Shown: positions 27,766 through 37,921, counted from the stretch's first letter. The stretch is DNA of 64,000 bases from Paracoccaceae bacterium (GCA_020447005.1 JAGRDO010000001.1:1-64000), one strand, 5' to 3'. Notes: generated by a model from the sequence alone, not told the origin. Program-made: numbers and translations.

Positions 27766-28524
27766 TCAGGCCCGGCGGGCCGCATCCATCAGGCGCCGCA
27801 TTTCCATGATCGCCGGCTGCAAACCGGTAAAAATCGCCTCTCCGATCAGAAAGTGCCCGATGTTGAGCTCTCGCACCTCGGGGAAGGCCGCGATGGGCGC
27901 AACCGTGTCAAAGGTCAGCCCATGGCCCGCATGAACCTCAAGCCCGAGGGAATGTGCATAAGCGGACATTTCGCGCAGCCGCGCGAGTTCGGCATCCCGT
28001 GCGGCAAGCTTGCCCTCGGCATGATAGTCGCAATAGGCGCCTGTATGAAGTTCGACCACCGCCGCGCCGATACGATGCGCCGCCTCTATCTGCGCCGCGT
28101 CGGCGGCGATGAAGATCGACACGCGGCAGCCTGCATCGGCGAGGGGCGCGATGAAATGGGCCAGCCGGTTTTCCTCGCGCGCGACCTCAAGCCCGCCTTC
28201 GGTTGTCCTCTCCTCGCGCTTTTCGGGAACGATGCAGACGGCATGTGGCCGATGACGAAGCGCGATTTTCTGCATCTCGTCGGTTGCCGCCATTTCGAAG
28301 TTGAGCGGGACACTCAGCGCGTCGACAAGCCGTTCGATATCGGCGTCAGTGATGTGGCGACGGTCCTCGCGCAGATGCGCCGTTATGCCGTCCGCGCCGG
28401 ACCTTTCCGCAAGCTTTGCCGCCCGCACAGGATCCGGATAGGCCGAGCCGCGCGCGTTCCGGACCGTCGCCACATGATCGATATTGACGCCAAGGCGCAG
28501 GACATTCGACACGCTCAACTCCAT
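27766..28524 (-). CDS. pdxJ: Pyridoxine 5'-phosphate synthase
   Basis: 252 residues, a TIM barrel. It joins 1-deoxyxylulose 5-phosphate and 3-amino-2-oxopropyl phosphate to make pyridoxine phosphate. Seen: [16 protein letters not shown] (11-26), [12 protein letters not shown] (about 47-58), TGAYCDYH, the glycine loop [10 protein letters not shown] and the phosphate-binding [15 protein letters not shown]. It lies 103 bases upstream of the HdeD-like gene on the same strand. Confidence 0.96.
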   Translation of the reverse strand: MELSVSNVLRLGVNIDHVATVRNARGSAYPDPVRAAKLAERSGADGITAHLREDRRHITDADIERLVDALSVPLNFEMAATDEMQKIALRHRPHAVCIVPEKREERTTEGGLEVAREENRLAHFIAPLADAGCRVSIFIAADAAQIEAAHRIGAAVVELHTGAYCDYHAEGKLAARDAELARLREMSAYAHSLGLEVHAGHGLTFDTVAPIAAFPEVRELNIGHFLIGEAIFTGLQPAIMEMRRLMDAARRA

Positions 28525-28603
28525 GATCTTTGATTTTGGAAAGCTTAAAGGACCACAAGGGGTTGGAAAACCACCTAATCGTATCCCTTACAATTGGCCG
28601 GCA

Positions 28604-29266
28604 TCATCCCTTGTTCTGTTCCTGACCCGGCGCCGAGCGGGAATGCAGCCGGGCCTTCAGCTTTTCAAACCGGTCCTTCAGCCGTTTACGCCGGTGTTTC
28701 TGATAGGCGGCGATGATCGGTTCGGAAAGGTAGTACGAGACAACCCCGGTGATGATCCCGGGCACCAACCCGCCGACGAGGTAGGGCAGGAAAACTTCCG
28801 TAAAGAAGTTGGAGAGATTGACCCAGTGCATTGTCGCATCGGTGAAAATCGCAAAGAAGTTGTTCCTGAGGTCCTCTCCGGCGCCGACGAACTTGCCGAA
28901 AAGGGTTGCGTGCTGGCTTTCATCGAACGTGGTCCCGAGGATCAGATATCCCAGCTTCATCGAGACCAGCGCGATGACGGGAAAGGTCAGCGGATTGCCG
29001 AAGAACGTACCAAGCAGGGCCGCAAGGATGTTCGCGCGCAGGAACTTTGCCCCGAGAAACGCCACGATGAAATGCAGCCCGAAAAGGGGGGTAAAGCTGA
29101 CGAAGACGCCAACGCCCACACCGCGGGCAATCCGCTTGGGGTTATCCGGCAACCGTCTGATGCGGTGTTTGACGTAGTGGAATGCCCGCGTCCAACCGCC
29201 CCGGGGCCAGAACGCCTCGGCCAGCAGTTGCAGATAGGTCCGCGGTGTGCGCCGCTTGAAGACCAC
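28604..29266 (-). CDS. DUF2062 membrane protein
   Basis: 220 residues from GTG 29266, preceded by AAGGGAAG; the frame runs further upstream into rsh. The N-terminus is VFKRRTPRTYLQLLAEAFWP. The DUF2062 core has about three helices and the motif GTFFGNPLTFP. The C-terminus is basic (HRRKRLKDRFEKLKARL). The role is unknown. It starts 19 bases after the rsh stop, so rsh and this gene are probably co-transcribed. Confidence 0.83.
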   Translation of the reverse strand: MVFKRRTPRTYLQLLAEAFWPRGGWTRAFHYVKHRIRRLPDNPKRIARGVGVGVFVSFTPLFGLHFIVAFLGAKFLRANILAALLGTFFGNPLTFPVIALVSMKLGYLILGTTFDESQHATLFGKFVGAGEDLRNNFFAIFTDATMHWVNLSNFFTEVFLPYLVGGLVPGIITGVVSYYLSEPIIAAYQKHRRKRLKDRFEKLKARLHSRSAPGQEQNKG

Positions 29267-29285
29267 GTTCTTCCCTTCCCGCCCG

Positions 29286-31409
29286 TCAGGGCTTGCGCGC
29301 CAAATCGCGGTACCGCTCGGCCTGTGCCACATCGCTTTCCGCTTCAAGCGCGGTCAGCATCATATGCAGATGTTCTGCATCCCTTAAATCAACTTCAATG
29401 ATGAGTCGGTAAAAATCGGGCTTACGGTCCACGAATGTCAGATCCGAGATATTTGCGCCCTGCTCGCCGATCAGCGTGCAAATCCGGCCAAGAACGCCGG
29501 CATCATTCGCGATCGTCGCATTCAGGCTGACCGTATAGACCGGGGCATGGCGGCCGGAATGCCAATGCAGGTCGACCCATCTGTCCGGCTGCATGTCGAA
29601 ATCGGCCAGTGCCGGACAGTCGATCGCATGAATGACCACACCCTGCCCGCGATAGGTTATCCCGACGATCCTTTCGCCGGGAACCGGCTGACAGCAATTC
29701 GCGCGCCGGAACGACTGGTCGGCGGTCAGGCCGACAACGGCGCGACGCGCGTCAATCTCTTCCACGGCCTGCCGCGTCGCCAGTTCGGGATAGATTGCCT
29801 CGATCACTTCGCGTGCGGTCAGCTCGGCACTGCCAAGCTGGGCAAGCACATCGTTTTCATCGGTCAGGCCAAGTGTCTTGGCCGCCATGCGAAGCGCCTT
29901 TTCGGTGGCCTTGCGGCCCACATGTTCGAACGCGACGCGGGCAAGTTCCTGGCCGAGTTTGATGAACCGCTCGCGATCCTCCTCGCGCAACGATCTGCGA
30001 ATGGCAGATTTGGCGCGGCCGGTAACCACGATATCGATCCACGTCGCCTGCGGACGTTGTCCGGCCGCGGTGATGATTTCAACCGATTGCCCGTTCTTGA
30101 GCCGCGTCCAGAGCGGCACACGAATGCCATCGATCTTCGCGCCGACTGTTGAATTGCCGATCCGCGTATGAATCGAATACGCGAAATCGAGCGGCGTCGC
30201 TCCTTTCGGCAACTGCACCACATCGCCCTTGGGCGTGAAGCAGAACACCTGATCGGAGTACATCTCGAGCTTTACGTTCTCCAGAAACTCGTCATGGTCG
30301 TCGCCGTTTTCAAAGCGCTCGGTCAGCGAGGCGATCCACTTCGCGGGATCCACGGCAAAGGGGTTTTTCGCCCGCGCACCGTCGCGGTACGACCAATGCG
30401 CGGCAACGCCGGCCTCGGCGACCTCGTGCATCTGCCGCGTTCGTATCTGCACCTCGACGCGTTTGCCGTCGCGCCCGGAAACCGTGGTATGGATCGAACG
30501 ATACCCGTTCGATTTCGGTTGGCTGATATAGTCCTTGAACCGGCCCGGAACCGCGCGCCAGCGGCGGTGGATCGCACCCAGAATGCGATAGCAGTCGCTT
30601 TCGCTCCCGCAGATGACCCGAAAGCCGTAAATGTCCGACAGGCGTGAAAAGGCAAGCTGTTTTTCCTGCATCTTCCGCCAGATCGAATAGGGCTTTTTCG
30701 CGCGTCCGAAAACGTCGGCCTCGATCGCCTCTTTCTCAAGCTCAAGCCTGATATCCGACGTGATCTTCTGGATCACGTCCCCGGTTTCCCTCTGAAGCGT
30801 GATGAATCGCCTGATGATCGACGAACGCGCCTCGTTGTTGAGCACCCGGAAGGACAGGTCCTCAAGCTCTTCGCGCATCCACTGCATACCCATGCGTCCG
30901 GCCAGCGGGGCGAAGATGTCCATCGTCTCGCGTGCCTTGCGCGCCTGCTTCTCTTGCGGAAGGGACTTGATGGTTCGCATGTTGTGCAGCCGGTCGGCCA
31001 GCTTGACCAGGATCACGCGAAGATCCTTCGACATCGCCATGAACAGCTTGCGAAAATTCTCTGACTGCTTGGTCTCGGTCGAGGTAAGCTGCAGGTTCGT
31101 CAGCTTGGTGACGCCATCCACCAGTTCGGCGATTTCTTCTCCGAATTCGCTCGCGATCTCGGTGTAAGTGGATTTCGTGTCCTCGATCGTGTCATGCAGC
31201 AGCGCCGTGATGATCGACGCATCATCCAGCCGCTGCTCGGTCAGGATGGCGGCCACGGACACGGGATGGGTAAAGTAGGGCTCTCCGGAATGACGGGTCT
31301 GCCCGGCATGCATCCGGAAGCCATAGTCATAGGCTTTCCGGATCAGCTCGGCATTGGTACCGGGATTGTAGTTGCGGACCAGCGCGATCAGGTCTTCGAC
31401 GTCGATCAT
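29286..31409 (-). CDS. rsh: Bifunctional (p)ppGpp synthetase/hydrolase (Rsh)
   Basis: 707 residues, typical for the single alphaproteobacterial Rel/SpoT homologue. HD hydrolase domain with HSGEPYFTHPVSVA and HDTIEDT (about 73-79); synthetase domain with YGFRVICGSESDCYRILG and KSNGYRSIHTTV; TGS domain (FTPKGDVVQLPKGATPLDFAY); C-terminal ACT. Both catalytic halves look intact, so it should make and degrade the alarmone. rpoZ is 28 bases upstream, the classical rpoZ-rsh pair. Confidence 0.96.
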   Translation of the reverse strand: MIDVEDLIALVRNYNPGTNAELIRKAYDYGFRMHAGQTRHSGEPYFTHPVSVAAILTEQRLDDASIITALLHDTIEDTKSTYTEIASEFGEEIAELVDGVTKLTNLQLTSTETKQSENFRKLFMAMSKDLRVILVKLADRLHNMRTIKSLPQEKQARKARETMDIFAPLAGRMGMQWMREELEDLSFRVLNNEARSSIIRRFITLQRETGDVIQKITSDIRLELEKEAIEADVFGRAKKPYSIWRKMQEKQLAFSRLSDIYGFRVICGSESDCYRILGAIHRRWRAVPGRFKDYISQPKSNGYRSIHTTVSGRDGKRVEVQIRTRQMHEVAEAGVAAHWSYRDGARAKNPFAVDPAKWIASLTERFENGDDHDEFLENVKLEMYSDQVFCFTPKGDVVQLPKGATPLDFAYSIHTRIGNSTVGAKIDGIRVPLWTRLKNGQSVEIITAAGQRPQATWIDIVVTGRAKSAIRRSLREEDRERFIKLGQELARVAFEHVGRKATEKALRMAAKTLGLTDENDVLAQLGSAELTAREVIEAIYPELATRQAVEEIDARRAVVGLTADQSFRRANCCQPVPGERIVGITYRGQGVVIHAIDCPALADFDMQPDRWVDLHWHSGRHAPVYTVSLNATIANDAGVLGRICTLIGEQGANISDLTFVDRKPDFYRLIIEVDLRDAEHLHMMLTALEAESDVAQAERYRDLARKP

Positions 31410-31437
31410 TCTGGTTCGCTGTCCTGTCGGTGCGGGT

Positions 31438-31791
31438 CTAGCCCTGACCCTGAGCTTCCATCAGCGCCCGAAGAAGTTTTTCCTCGGACATGTCGTCATC
31501 CGCCGGACGATCCGACTCGGCGCCCATGAGAAGCGCCATCGCATCGTCTTCAGCTTCATCGACCTCGATCTGGGTCTGATGGCTTTCGATCATGCGTTCG
31601 CGAAGGTCGCCCGCGATCTGGGTCTCGTCGGCGATCTCACGAAGGCTTACGACAGGGTTCTTGTCGTTGTCGCGATCGATGGTAAGCGACGCGCCGGAAG
31701 CGATTTCGCGTGCCCTGTGAGAGGCAAGCATCACCAGCTCGAACCGGTTCGGAACTTTGTCAACGCAATCTTCGACCGTCACGCGGGCCAT
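31438..31791 (-). CDS. rpoZ: RNA polymerase omega subunit
   Basis: 117 residues from ATG 31791 (GGAG seven bases upstream); a TTG 12 bases before it is not needed. The start [21 protein letters not shown] and the HRAREIASG segment are diagnostic of omega. It stabilises the beta-prime subunit and contributes a ppGpp site. The C-terminal half is acidic. It is the promoter-proximal gene of rpoZ-rsh-DUF2062. Confidence 0.95.
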   Translation of the reverse strand: MARVTVEDCVDKVPNRFELVMLASHRAREIASGASLTIDRDNDKNPVVSLREIADETQIAGDLRERMIESHQTQIEVDEAEDDAMALLMGAESDRPADDDMSEEKLLRALMEAQGQG

Positions 31792-31828
31792 GAGACACTC
31801 CAATCGGATTGGGAGATATGGAGCCCGT

Positions 31829-31857
31829 TATTTAGGACCTTGCTTTCGGCTTGACAA
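31829..31857 (-). promoter_or_regulatory. Candidate promoter for rpoZ-rsh
   Basis: On the minus strand TTGTCA (31857-31852, five of six to the -35 consensus) is followed after 17 bases by TAAATA (31834-31829), which matches the -10 only partly. It lies about 38 bases before the rpoZ start codon, between folK and rpoZ. Confidence 0.4.
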
Positions 31858-31871
31858 GTCGTGAATCCCGA

Positions 31872-32462
31872 TCAAACGGGCAAAATACCGGCTTTATCCG
31901 CACTTGAGAGTCCCGCGATCATCTCGGACACTGTCCGTCCCGTTATCGGATGACGCCAATCGGGCGCTATTTCCGACAGGGGAATCAGGACGAAAGCACG
32001 ATCCTGCAGCCTTGGGTGCGGAAGGATCAATTGCGCCGGCGCTTCGGATGACTGCCGGTCTGGCGCAAGGTCCATCCATCTGCCAAGCGTCTGCGCATCC
32101 GGGTGCATCTCGCCTTCAATCGCGACGAGATCGAGATCAAGGGTGCGCGCGCCCCAGCGCCGATCCCTCTGCCGGCCATACCGCGCTTCTATCCTGTGCA
32201 GCGCCACAAGCACCGCGCCTGCGTCCAGGCCCGTTCGCACAATTGCGCACGCATTGATGAAATCCGGCCCAATCCCCGCCGGAAATGCCGGAGAAGCAAA
32301 CAGTCTGGAAAACGCGACGACGGTTCCTATATCAGCAACAACATCGCTCATGGCTTGGATTATGATCTGATCGGACGACATTTCGTCGAACGGCAAACTG
32401 CTTCCCAAGGCGATAATCGCCTGCCTGTACCTTTGGGCAGATTCAGAATCTTGTAGGGTCAC
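31872..32462 (-). CDS. folK: 2-amino-4-hydroxy-6-hydroxymethyldihydropteridine pyrophosphokinase
   Basis: 196 residues, start GTG. HPPK transfers pyrophosphate from ATP to the pterin in folate synthesis. The signature is RRWGARTLDLDLV (about 100-112), with AIIALGSSLPF near 15 and LILPHPRLQDRAFVLIPL near 144. It is slightly longer than E. coli FolK (159). It lies 80 bases upstream of rpoZ and is divergent from the NYN-domain gene. Confidence 0.94.
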   Translation of the reverse strand: MTLQDSESAQRYRQAIIALGSSLPFDEMSSDQIIIQAMSDVVADIGTVVAFSRLFASPAFPAGIGPDFINACAIVRTGLDAGAVLVALHRIEARYGRQRDRRWGARTLDLDLVAIEGEMHPDAQTLGRWMDLAPDRQSSEAPAQLILPHPRLQDRAFVLIPLSEIAPDWRHPITGRTVSEMIAGLSSADKAGILPV

Positions 32463-32564
32463 GGCTATTCTTATATCCTTGGCTCTGGCTCACGGGATTG
32501 TGATCTGTCCACCCAGATCGTCAAAGACAAGCCCTGCGCCGTTATTAATTTGAAAGGGCAATTT

Positions 32565-33140
32565 ATGTTCTACAAGGACGAACGGCTCGCGCTGTTCATC
32601 GATGGCTCGAACCTTTATGCGGCGGCGAAATCGCACGGGTTCGACATCGACTATAAACTGTTGCGTCAAGAGTTCGAGCGCCGTGGCAAGTTGCTTCGCG
32701 CGTTTTACTACACTGCGCTTCTCGAAAACGACGAGTATTCGCCAATACGTCCGCTTGTCGACTGGCTCCACTATAACGGCTTTTCCATGGTCACCAAACC
32801 GGCCAAGGAATACACGGACAGTCAGGGGCGCCGGAAGGTGAAGGGCAATATGGATATCGAGCTTACGGTCGATGCCATGGAGCTTGCGCCGAGGGTCGAT
32901 CACATCGTGCTTTTCTCCGGCGACGGAGACTTTCGGCCACTGGTTGAAAGCCTTCAGCGCCAGGGTGTCCGGGTTTCGGTCGTCTCGACCATCCGGTCGC
33001 AACCGCCGATGATCGCCGATGAACTGCGCCGTCAGGCCGACAATTTCATCGAACTCGACGCGCTGCGCGATGTTATCGGGCGTCCACCCCGCGAACCACG
33101 GTCGGACGCCGACGAGGATATGGCCGGGCACTCGCTCTGA
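32565..33140 (+). CDS. NYN domain (LabA/DUF88) protein, putative RNase
   Basis: 191 residues from ATG 32565 with AAAGGG upstream. The PIN-like NYN nuclease fold shows its acidic residues in LALFIDGSNLY (8-18), GNMDIELTVDAM (about 95-106) and LFSGDGDFRPLV (about 116-127). These proteins are presumed metal-dependent RNases; targets are unknown. It is divergent from folK over 102 bases and followed by the sulfotransferase gene 98 bases later. Confidence 0.88.
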   Translation: MFYKDERLALFIDGSNLYAAAKSHGFDIDYKLLRQEFERRGKLLRAFYYTALLENDEYSPIRPLVDWLHYNGFSMVTKPAKEYTDSQGRRKVKGNMDIELTVDAMELAPRVDHIVLFSGDGDFRPLVESLQRQGVRVSVVSTIRSQPPMIADELRRQADNFIELDALRDVIGRPPREPRSDADEDMAGHSL

Positions 33141-33238
33141 TCCTCAGTGTGTTGTGAAACACGCCGCCGGGGCACGTGCTTGCCTCCGGCGGCTTTCGCA
33201 TGCCATATCGACGCGGCAGACAATATGCGCAGTGCGGG

Positions 33239-33982
33239 ATGACCCAGTTTTCAGGCCGAATAACCACGCTTGACTCGCGGCTTCAGGGGGCGGCGCGGGC
33301 TGTCGGCCTGCAGCGGGCCTATTTTGACCTGCGGGAATATGCGCGCGCCCGATTGATCGACAATGTGGATCTGGCCGAAAACCGCAAGCATCGCGCCATT
33401 TTCGTCCATGTACCCAAATGCGCAGGGACGGCGATTGCCACGCAACTGCCCATCGCGCATGGCCACCGCTCGGCAGAGTTTCTGCGCTGGAAGGACCCGG
33501 TACTGTTCGACGCGTGTTTTACATTCGGCTTTGTCCGCAATCCCTATGACCGGTTCGTTTCCGCCTTTCACTACCTTCGTTCGGACAAGACATCGGCGCG
33601 GGATGCGGCCTGGGGGCGGCAGTTCCTGGGCCAGTACGCCGATTTTCGCGACTTCGCGCAGGCCATGCTCTCGCCTGTCCGGCGGGGCCCGGTGCTTGGC
33701 TGGCTGCATTTCCTGCCGCAAACCTATTTTCTCTGCGACCGGCAAAACCGCGTTCTGGTCGATTTCGTCGGCCGGCAGGAAAGCTTTTCCGAGGATCTTG
33801 CAACGGTAAACGAACGAAGCGGCCTTGCCCTGGCAAACCAACGCGCCCGGACCGTGGCACGCGATGACTATCGGTCCTACTACTCCGCCGAAACCGCGCA
33901 TCTGGTAGAGCGGATCTACGCCGACGATTTTGCGCTATTCGGTTATTCGAAGGATCCGCTCTTGGGGAGTGACGGCAGGTGA
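33239..33982 (+). CDS. Sulfotransferase family 2 domain protein
   Basis: 247 residues from ATG 33239; the ribosome site is weak. The 5'-phosphosulfate-binding motif is [16 protein letters not shown] (about 54-69) and the 3'-phosphate motif is [15 protein letters not shown] (about 96-110). These indicate a PAPS-dependent carbohydrate sulfotransferase. The acceptor is unknown; surface polysaccharide is plausible. The stop overlaps the ispH GTG (GTGA), so it is coupled to ispH although the functions seem unrelated. Confidence 0.85.
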   Translation: MTQFSGRITTLDSRLQGAARAVGLQRAYFDLREYARARLIDNVDLAENRKHRAIFVHVPKCAGTAIATQLPIAHGHRSAEFLRWKDPVLFDACFTFGFVRNPYDRFVSAFHYLRSDKTSARDAAWGRQFLGQYADFRDFAQAMLSPVRRGPVLGWLHFLPQTYFLCDRQNRVLVDFVGRQESFSEDLATVNERSGLALANQRARTVARDDYRSYYSAETAHLVERIYADDFALFGYSKDPLLGSDGR

Positions 33983-34926
33983 AACCGGCGCTGACGCTTT
34001 ATCTTGCCGCGCCGCGCGGGTTTTGCGCCGGGGTCGACCGGGCCATCAAGATTGTCGAGATGGCGCTGGAAAAATGGGGCGCGCCGGTTTTTGTCCGGCA
34101 TGAGATCGTGCACAACAAGTTCGTTGTCGACGGGCTGCGCGCCAAAGGTGCGGTTTTTGTCGAGGAGCTGGACGACTGCCCGTCGGACCGTCCGGTGATC
34201 TTTTCGGCCCACGGCGTTCCCAAGGCCGTTCCCGCCGAAGCCGCGCGCCGCGAAATGGTCTATGTCGATGCGACATGCCCCCTTGTCAGCAAGGTGCATA
34301 TCGAGGCCGAACGCCACCACCAGAACGGTTTGCAGATGGTCATGATCGGGCATGCCGGCCACCCGGAGACACTCGGCACGATGGGTCAACTGCCCGAAGG
34401 CGAGGTGCTTCTGGTTGAAACCGTCGATCACGTCGCCGGGATCGTGCCGCGAAACCCGGACAAGCTTGCCTTCATCACCCAGACGACCCTGTCGGTCGAT
34501 GACACGGCCGATATCGTCGCCGCGCTGAAGGCCCGTTTCCCGTCGATCGTCGGCCCGCATAAGGAAGACATCTGTTATGCCACGACCAACCGGCAAGAGG
34601 CGGTGAAGGCGATTTCGGCCAAGATCGATGCCCTTTTGGTCATCGGCGCACCGAATTCGTCGAACTCCAAAAGGCTTGTAGAGGTCGGCCGTGCATCAGG
34701 TTGCGCCTATGCCCAGCTGGTCCAGCGCGCCGCCGAAATCGACTGGCGCGCCCTGGAAGGGGTTCGGGCAGTGGGGGTGACAGCGGGTGCGAGCGCCCCG
34801 GAAGTCCTGGTCAACGAGGTGATCGACGCATTCCGCGACCGCTTTGACGTAACTGTCGACCTTGTGGAAACCGCGCAGGAAAACGTCGAATTCAAGGTGC
34901 CACGCATATTGCGCGAACCGGCATGA
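33979..34926 (+). CDS. ispH: 4-hydroxy-3-methylbut-2-enyl diphosphate reductase
   Basis: 315 residues, start GTG. The three [4Fe-4S] cysteines are in [12 protein letters not shown] (Cys16), [12 protein letters not shown] (about 100) and [12 protein letters not shown] (about 200). His residues and the [10 protein letters not shown] segment fit IspH. It makes IPP and DMAPP, the last step of the MEP pathway. The neighbours overlap on both sides. Confidence 0.96.
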   Translation: MKPALTLYLAAPRGFCAGVDRAIKIVEMALEKWGAPVFVRHEIVHNKFVVDGLRAKGAVFVEELDDCPSDRPVIFSAHGVPKAVPAEAARREMVYVDATCPLVSKVHIEAERHHQNGLQMVMIGHAGHPETLGTMGQLPEGEVLLVETVDHVAGIVPRNPDKLAFITQTTLSVDDTADIVAALKARFPSIVGPHKEDICYATTNRQEAVKAISAKIDALLVIGAPNSSNSKRLVEVGRASGCAYAQLVQRAAEIDWRALEGVRAVGVTAGASAPEVLVNEVIDAFRDRFDVTVDLVETAQENVEFKVPRILREPA

Positions 34927-35519
34927 GCGCCGATCCCCGCACCATCGCCGTCTATGACGCGAAGGCGGGCGACTATGCCGACCGCTTTGCAAGCACCGAA
35001 CCCGACCGGCACCTGCGCGCCTTCATCTCGGCACTTTCGCGCGGCGCCCATGTGCTTGATCTTGGCTGCGGGCCGGGCACGGCCTCGGCCTTCCTGCGCG
35101 CGGCCGGGATGCGTCCCGATCCGGTCGATGCTTCGCCTGCGATGGTTCGGATGGCGAATGAACGTCACAACATTGGCGCGCGGCTTGCCACGTTTGACGA
35201 TATCGACGAGGCCGCCGCTTATGACGGGGTCTGGGCGAATTTTTCGCTTCTTCACGCCCCGCGCGCCGACCTGCCGCGCCACCTTTCCGCGCTCGGCCGG
35301 GCACTGAACCCCGGGGGAGTGCTGCATATCGGCATGAAGACCGGCACGGGTGAGGCGCGCGACGCGCTCGGCCGGCTCTATACCTTCGTGACCCGCGAAG
35401 AGTTGATCGGCCTGCTCGGCCGGGCCGGGTTCTCTGTAGTTTCCGCCTTCGAAGGCGAAGAACGCGGCCTTGCCGGAACGCTTGATCCTTTCATCATCCT
35501 TCTCGCCCGCGTCGCTTGA
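34923..35519 (+). CDS. Class I SAM-dependent methyltransferase
   Basis: 198 residues, starting inside the ispH stop (ATGA). The SAM site is [17 protein letters not shown] (about 40-56), with [12 protein letters not shown] as the ribose-binding acid and [17 protein letters not shown] as motif IV. The sequence [14 protein letters not shown] at the start is usual for small-molecule methyltransferases of the Methyltransf_11/25 type. Substrate is unknown. Confidence 0.85.
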   Translation: MSADPRTIAVYDAKAGDYADRFASTEPDRHLRAFISALSRGAHVLDLGCGPGTASAFLRAAGMRPDPVDASPAMVRMANERHNIGARLATFDDIDEAAAYDGVWANFSLLHAPRADLPRHLSALGRALNPGGVLHIGMKTGTGEARDALGRLYTFVTREELIGLLGRAGFSVVSAFEGEERGLAGTLDPFIILLARVA

Positions 35520-35572
35520 CAACGGTTTGCGCGCGGCAGAGCGTGGCCCGGCGCCAAACCTGAAAGGCAGTC

Positions 35573-36175
35573 ATGTCACCCGAATACCTTCTGACCACGT
35601 TCGTTGTCTGCCTCGCACCCGGCATCGGGGTGATCTATACGCTTTCGGTCACGCTTTCTCAGGGGATCAAGGGAGGGTTCTGGGCTTCGGTCGGTTGCAC
35701 CATCGCCACGCTCTTTCACCTTGGCGTCGCGATGGTCGGGCTGGCGGCACTCCTGCATTCTTCGGCTGTCCTGTTTCAGACCGTGAAATTTGCGGGTGTG
35801 GCCTACCTGATGTGGATGGCCTGGGGAACGCTTCGCGGATCGGGCGGGCTGTCGGTCACGGCCGCGGCACCACAACCGGTCGGACGGATCGTCTGGCGGG
35901 GTGTGCTCTTGAACCTTCTCAATCCGAAGATCCCGATGTTCTTCCTGGCCTTCCTGCCACAATTCATCTCGCCCGGCGACGGAACACGCGCGATCGTCGC
36001 GCTGGGCCTCGGCTTTGCCGCCGTGACCTTTGCCGTCTTCCTTGGCTATGCCGCGCTGGCGGCGCTGGGGCGCGGGGCGGTGCTTTCGCGGCCCTCGGTC
36101 ATGACGTGGATGCGCCGGGCCTTTGCCGCGTCCTTCGCCGCGCTCGGGCTCCGGCTGGCACTGGAACGCGCCTGA
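35573..36175 (+). CDS. LysE family translocator
   Basis: 200 residues with about six membrane helices. The N-terminal CLAPGIGVIYTLSVTLSQGIKGG and GVLLNLLNPKIPMFFLAFLPQFI are the LysE/RhtB hallmarks. These proteins export amino acids or their derivatives; which one is not predictable. It stands between the methyltransferase (53 bases) and rnhA (62 bases). Confidence 0.88.
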   Translation: MSPEYLLTTFVVCLAPGIGVIYTLSVTLSQGIKGGFWASVGCTIATLFHLGVAMVGLAALLHSSAVLFQTVKFAGVAYLMWMAWGTLRGSGGLSVTAAAPQPVGRIVWRGVLLNLLNPKIPMFFLAFLPQFISPGDGTRAIVALGLGFAAVTFAVFLGYAALAALGRGAVLSRPSVMTWMRRAFAASFAALGLRLALERA

Positions 36176-36237
36176 ACCATGGTTGACCGCTCCGACCCCG
36201 CACCATAGACCCGGGCGGAACGGATGCGGGGGGCAGG

Positions 36238-36717
36238 ATGCCGGAACTTTTCGCCTATACCGACGGAGCTTGCTCGGGCAATCCCGGCCCGGGCGGATGG
36301 GGTGCGCTGCTTATCGCGCGCGACGGCGATACAGTCGTGAAGACCCGCGAACTCAAGGGCGGCGAAGCAGAGACCACCAACAACCGGATGGAACTGCTGG
36401 CGGCGATCTCGGCTCTGGAAACGCTGAAACGGGCCTCTTCGATCACCGTCGTCACCGACAGCGCCTATGTCAAGAACGGGGTCAGCCAGTGGATCCACGG
36501 CTGGAAGCGGAACGGCTGGCGGACCTCGGACAAGAAGCCGGTCAAGAATGTCGACCTCTGGCAAAGGCTCGATGAGGCGCAGGCACGCCATAAGGTCACA
36601 TGGGAATGGATCAAGGGCCATGCCGGGCACCCGGAGAACGAACGCGCCGACGAACTGGCGCGCGCGGGCATGGCGCCCTACAAGCCGAAGAAGGCCAGGA
36701 TCGATGACCCTTCTTGA
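36238..36717 (+). CDS. rnhA: Ribonuclease HI
   Basis: 159 residues. Catalytic acids are in [16 protein letters not shown] (Asp9), TNNRMELLA (Glu about 50), TDSAYVKNG (Asp about 72) and ENERADELA (Asp about 137). It cleaves the RNA strand of RNA-DNA hybrids. The C-terminal end overlaps the start of the UPF0126 gene by 14 bases. Confidence 0.96.
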   Translation: MPELFAYTDGACSGNPGPGGWGALLIARDGDTVVKTRELKGGEAETTNNRMELLAAISALETLKRASSITVVTDSAYVKNGVSQWIHGWKRNGWRTSDKKPVKNVDLWQRLDEAQARHKVTWEWIKGHAGHPENERADELARAGMAPYKPKKARIDDPS

Positions 36718-37324
36718 CCTTCTCGACTATGCATCCGTCTTCGTCTTCGCATTGACCGGTTCTCTCGCGGCCAGCCGGGCACAGCTCGATATCGTCGGAT
36801 TTGCCTTTCTGGCCAGCCTGACGGCGGTCGGCGGCGGCACCGTTCGCGACGTGCTGCTGGACCGCAACCCGGTTTTCTGGATCGCCGAGCCGACCTATAT
36901 CGGTGTGGCTGTCGCGGCGGCGGCGCTGGTCTTCTTCACCGCCCATATCTTCGAAAGCCGCCTGAAGGTGCTTACATGGCTCGATGCCTGCGCCCTGTCG
37001 GTCGCGGTCCCGGCTGGCACCGGTGTGGCGCTTCTCTTCCATGAGCATCCGGCCGTCGTCCTTCTGATGGGGGTCGCGACGGGTTGCCTTGGCGGATTGA
37101 TGCGGGACGTTGTCGGCAACGAAGTGCCGCTGGTCCTGAAACAGGGTGAGCTTTACGTCACCGCCGCCTTCATCGGGTCGGGCGCCGCGCTTGTGGCCTT
37201 TCAGTTTCTTCCGGCGGGATTTGCGCTTCTGATCGGCGCGGTGGTGACCTTCATACTGCGGGCCGGAAGTCTGATCTTCGGCTGGCGCCTGCCGGTCTAC
37301 AAATCCCGCCCGCCGCGCCGATAG
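36704..37324 (+). CDS. UPF0126 (YicG-like) membrane protein
   Basis: 206 residues with seven predicted helices. Two tandem glycine-rich repeats are visible: [21 protein letters not shown] (about 30-50) and [18 protein letters not shown] (about 125-142), the mark of the UPF0126 family, which is related to prokaryotic TRIC-type cation channels. Chosen start ATG 36704 lies in the rnhA end; the upstream frame is rnhA shadow. Confidence 0.88.
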   Translation: MTLLDLLDYASVFVFALTGSLAASRAQLDIVGFAFLASLTAVGGGTVRDVLLDRNPVFWIAEPTYIGVAVAAAALVFFTAHIFESRLKVLTWLDACALSVAVPAGTGVALLFHEHPAVVLLMGVATGCLGGLMRDVVGNEVPLVLKQGELYVTAAFIGSGAALVAFQFLPAGFALLIGAVVTFILRAGSLIFGWRLPVYKSRPPRR

Positions 37325-37338
37325 GATCGGATTGACAG

Positions 37339-37373
37339 GACGGGTGCAAAGTGAATTGGCTGTTCCACCCGTC
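37339..37373. repeat. Inverted repeat upstream of queF
   Basis: Perfect 8-bp arms GACGGGTG and CACCCGTC with a 19-base middle, ending 17 bases before the queF start codon. It can be an RNA hairpin in the leader or a DNA operator. TTGACA lies just before it (37332-37337), but no good -10 follows. Confidence 0.5.
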
Positions 37374-37390
37374 ATCTTACGAGAAGCACC

Positions 37391-37855
37391 ATGACCAGGA
37401 CAGATATATCCGGCCTTACCCAGCTTGGGCAGGCGACCGAAACGCCGGACTCGCCCGAAGCCGCGGTGCTGGAACGGGTGCCCGCGGGCCATTCCGGCAC
37501 GCTTTACGTGGTGCGTTTCACGGCGCCAGAGTTCACCTCGATCTGCCCGATGACCGGTCAGCCCGACTTCGCCCATATCGTGATCGACTATGTCCCGCGC
37601 GACTGGCTGGTCGAAAGCAAGAGCCTCAAGCTCTACCTGCATTCCTTCCGCAATCACGGCGCCTTCCACGAGGATTGCACCATCGATATCGGCAAGCGGC
37701 TGGTCGCGCTGCTCGGTCCGGAATGGCTGCGGATCGGTGCCTATTGGTATCCGCGCGGCGGCATTCCGATTGACGTCTTCTGGCAGACCGGCCCCGCGCC
37801 CGAAGGCGTCTGGATACCTGATCAGGGCGTCGCGCCCTATCGCGGCCGGGGCTGA
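37391..37855 (+). CDS. queF: NADPH-dependent 7-cyano-7-deazaguanine reductase
   Basis: 154 residues, the short unimodular QueF form. The active-site cysteine Cys52 and Asp59 lie in [12 protein letters not shown], the NADPH-binding QueF motif is [14 protein letters not shown] (about 75-88) and a conserved HED follows. It reduces preQ0 to preQ1 in queuosine synthesis. No other queuosine gene is adjacent. The leader carries an inverted repeat. Confidence 0.95.
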   Translation: MTRTDISGLTQLGQATETPDSPEAAVLERVPAGHSGTLYVVRFTAPEFTSICPMTGQPDFAHIVIDYVPRDWLVESKSLKLYLHSFRNHGAFHEDCTIDIGKRLVALLGPEWLRIGAYWYPRGGIPIDVFWQTGPAPEGVWIPDQGVAPYRGRG

Positions 37856-37921
37856 TGCCCCGTCCCGGTCGCCAAAGCGCACAGGCCTTGATAGATTGAG
37901 CCGCGAACAGGAGGAAAAGCC

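Noticed and set aside
37332..37337. Perfect TTGACA as a queF promoter
   Set aside because: No acceptable -10 hexamer is found at 15-19 bases; it may be chance or act with another sigma factor.
37325..37390. preQ1 riboswitch before queF
   Set aside because: The leader lacks the conserved loop and A-rich tail of preQ1-I and the architecture of the other classes; only an inverted repeat is seen.
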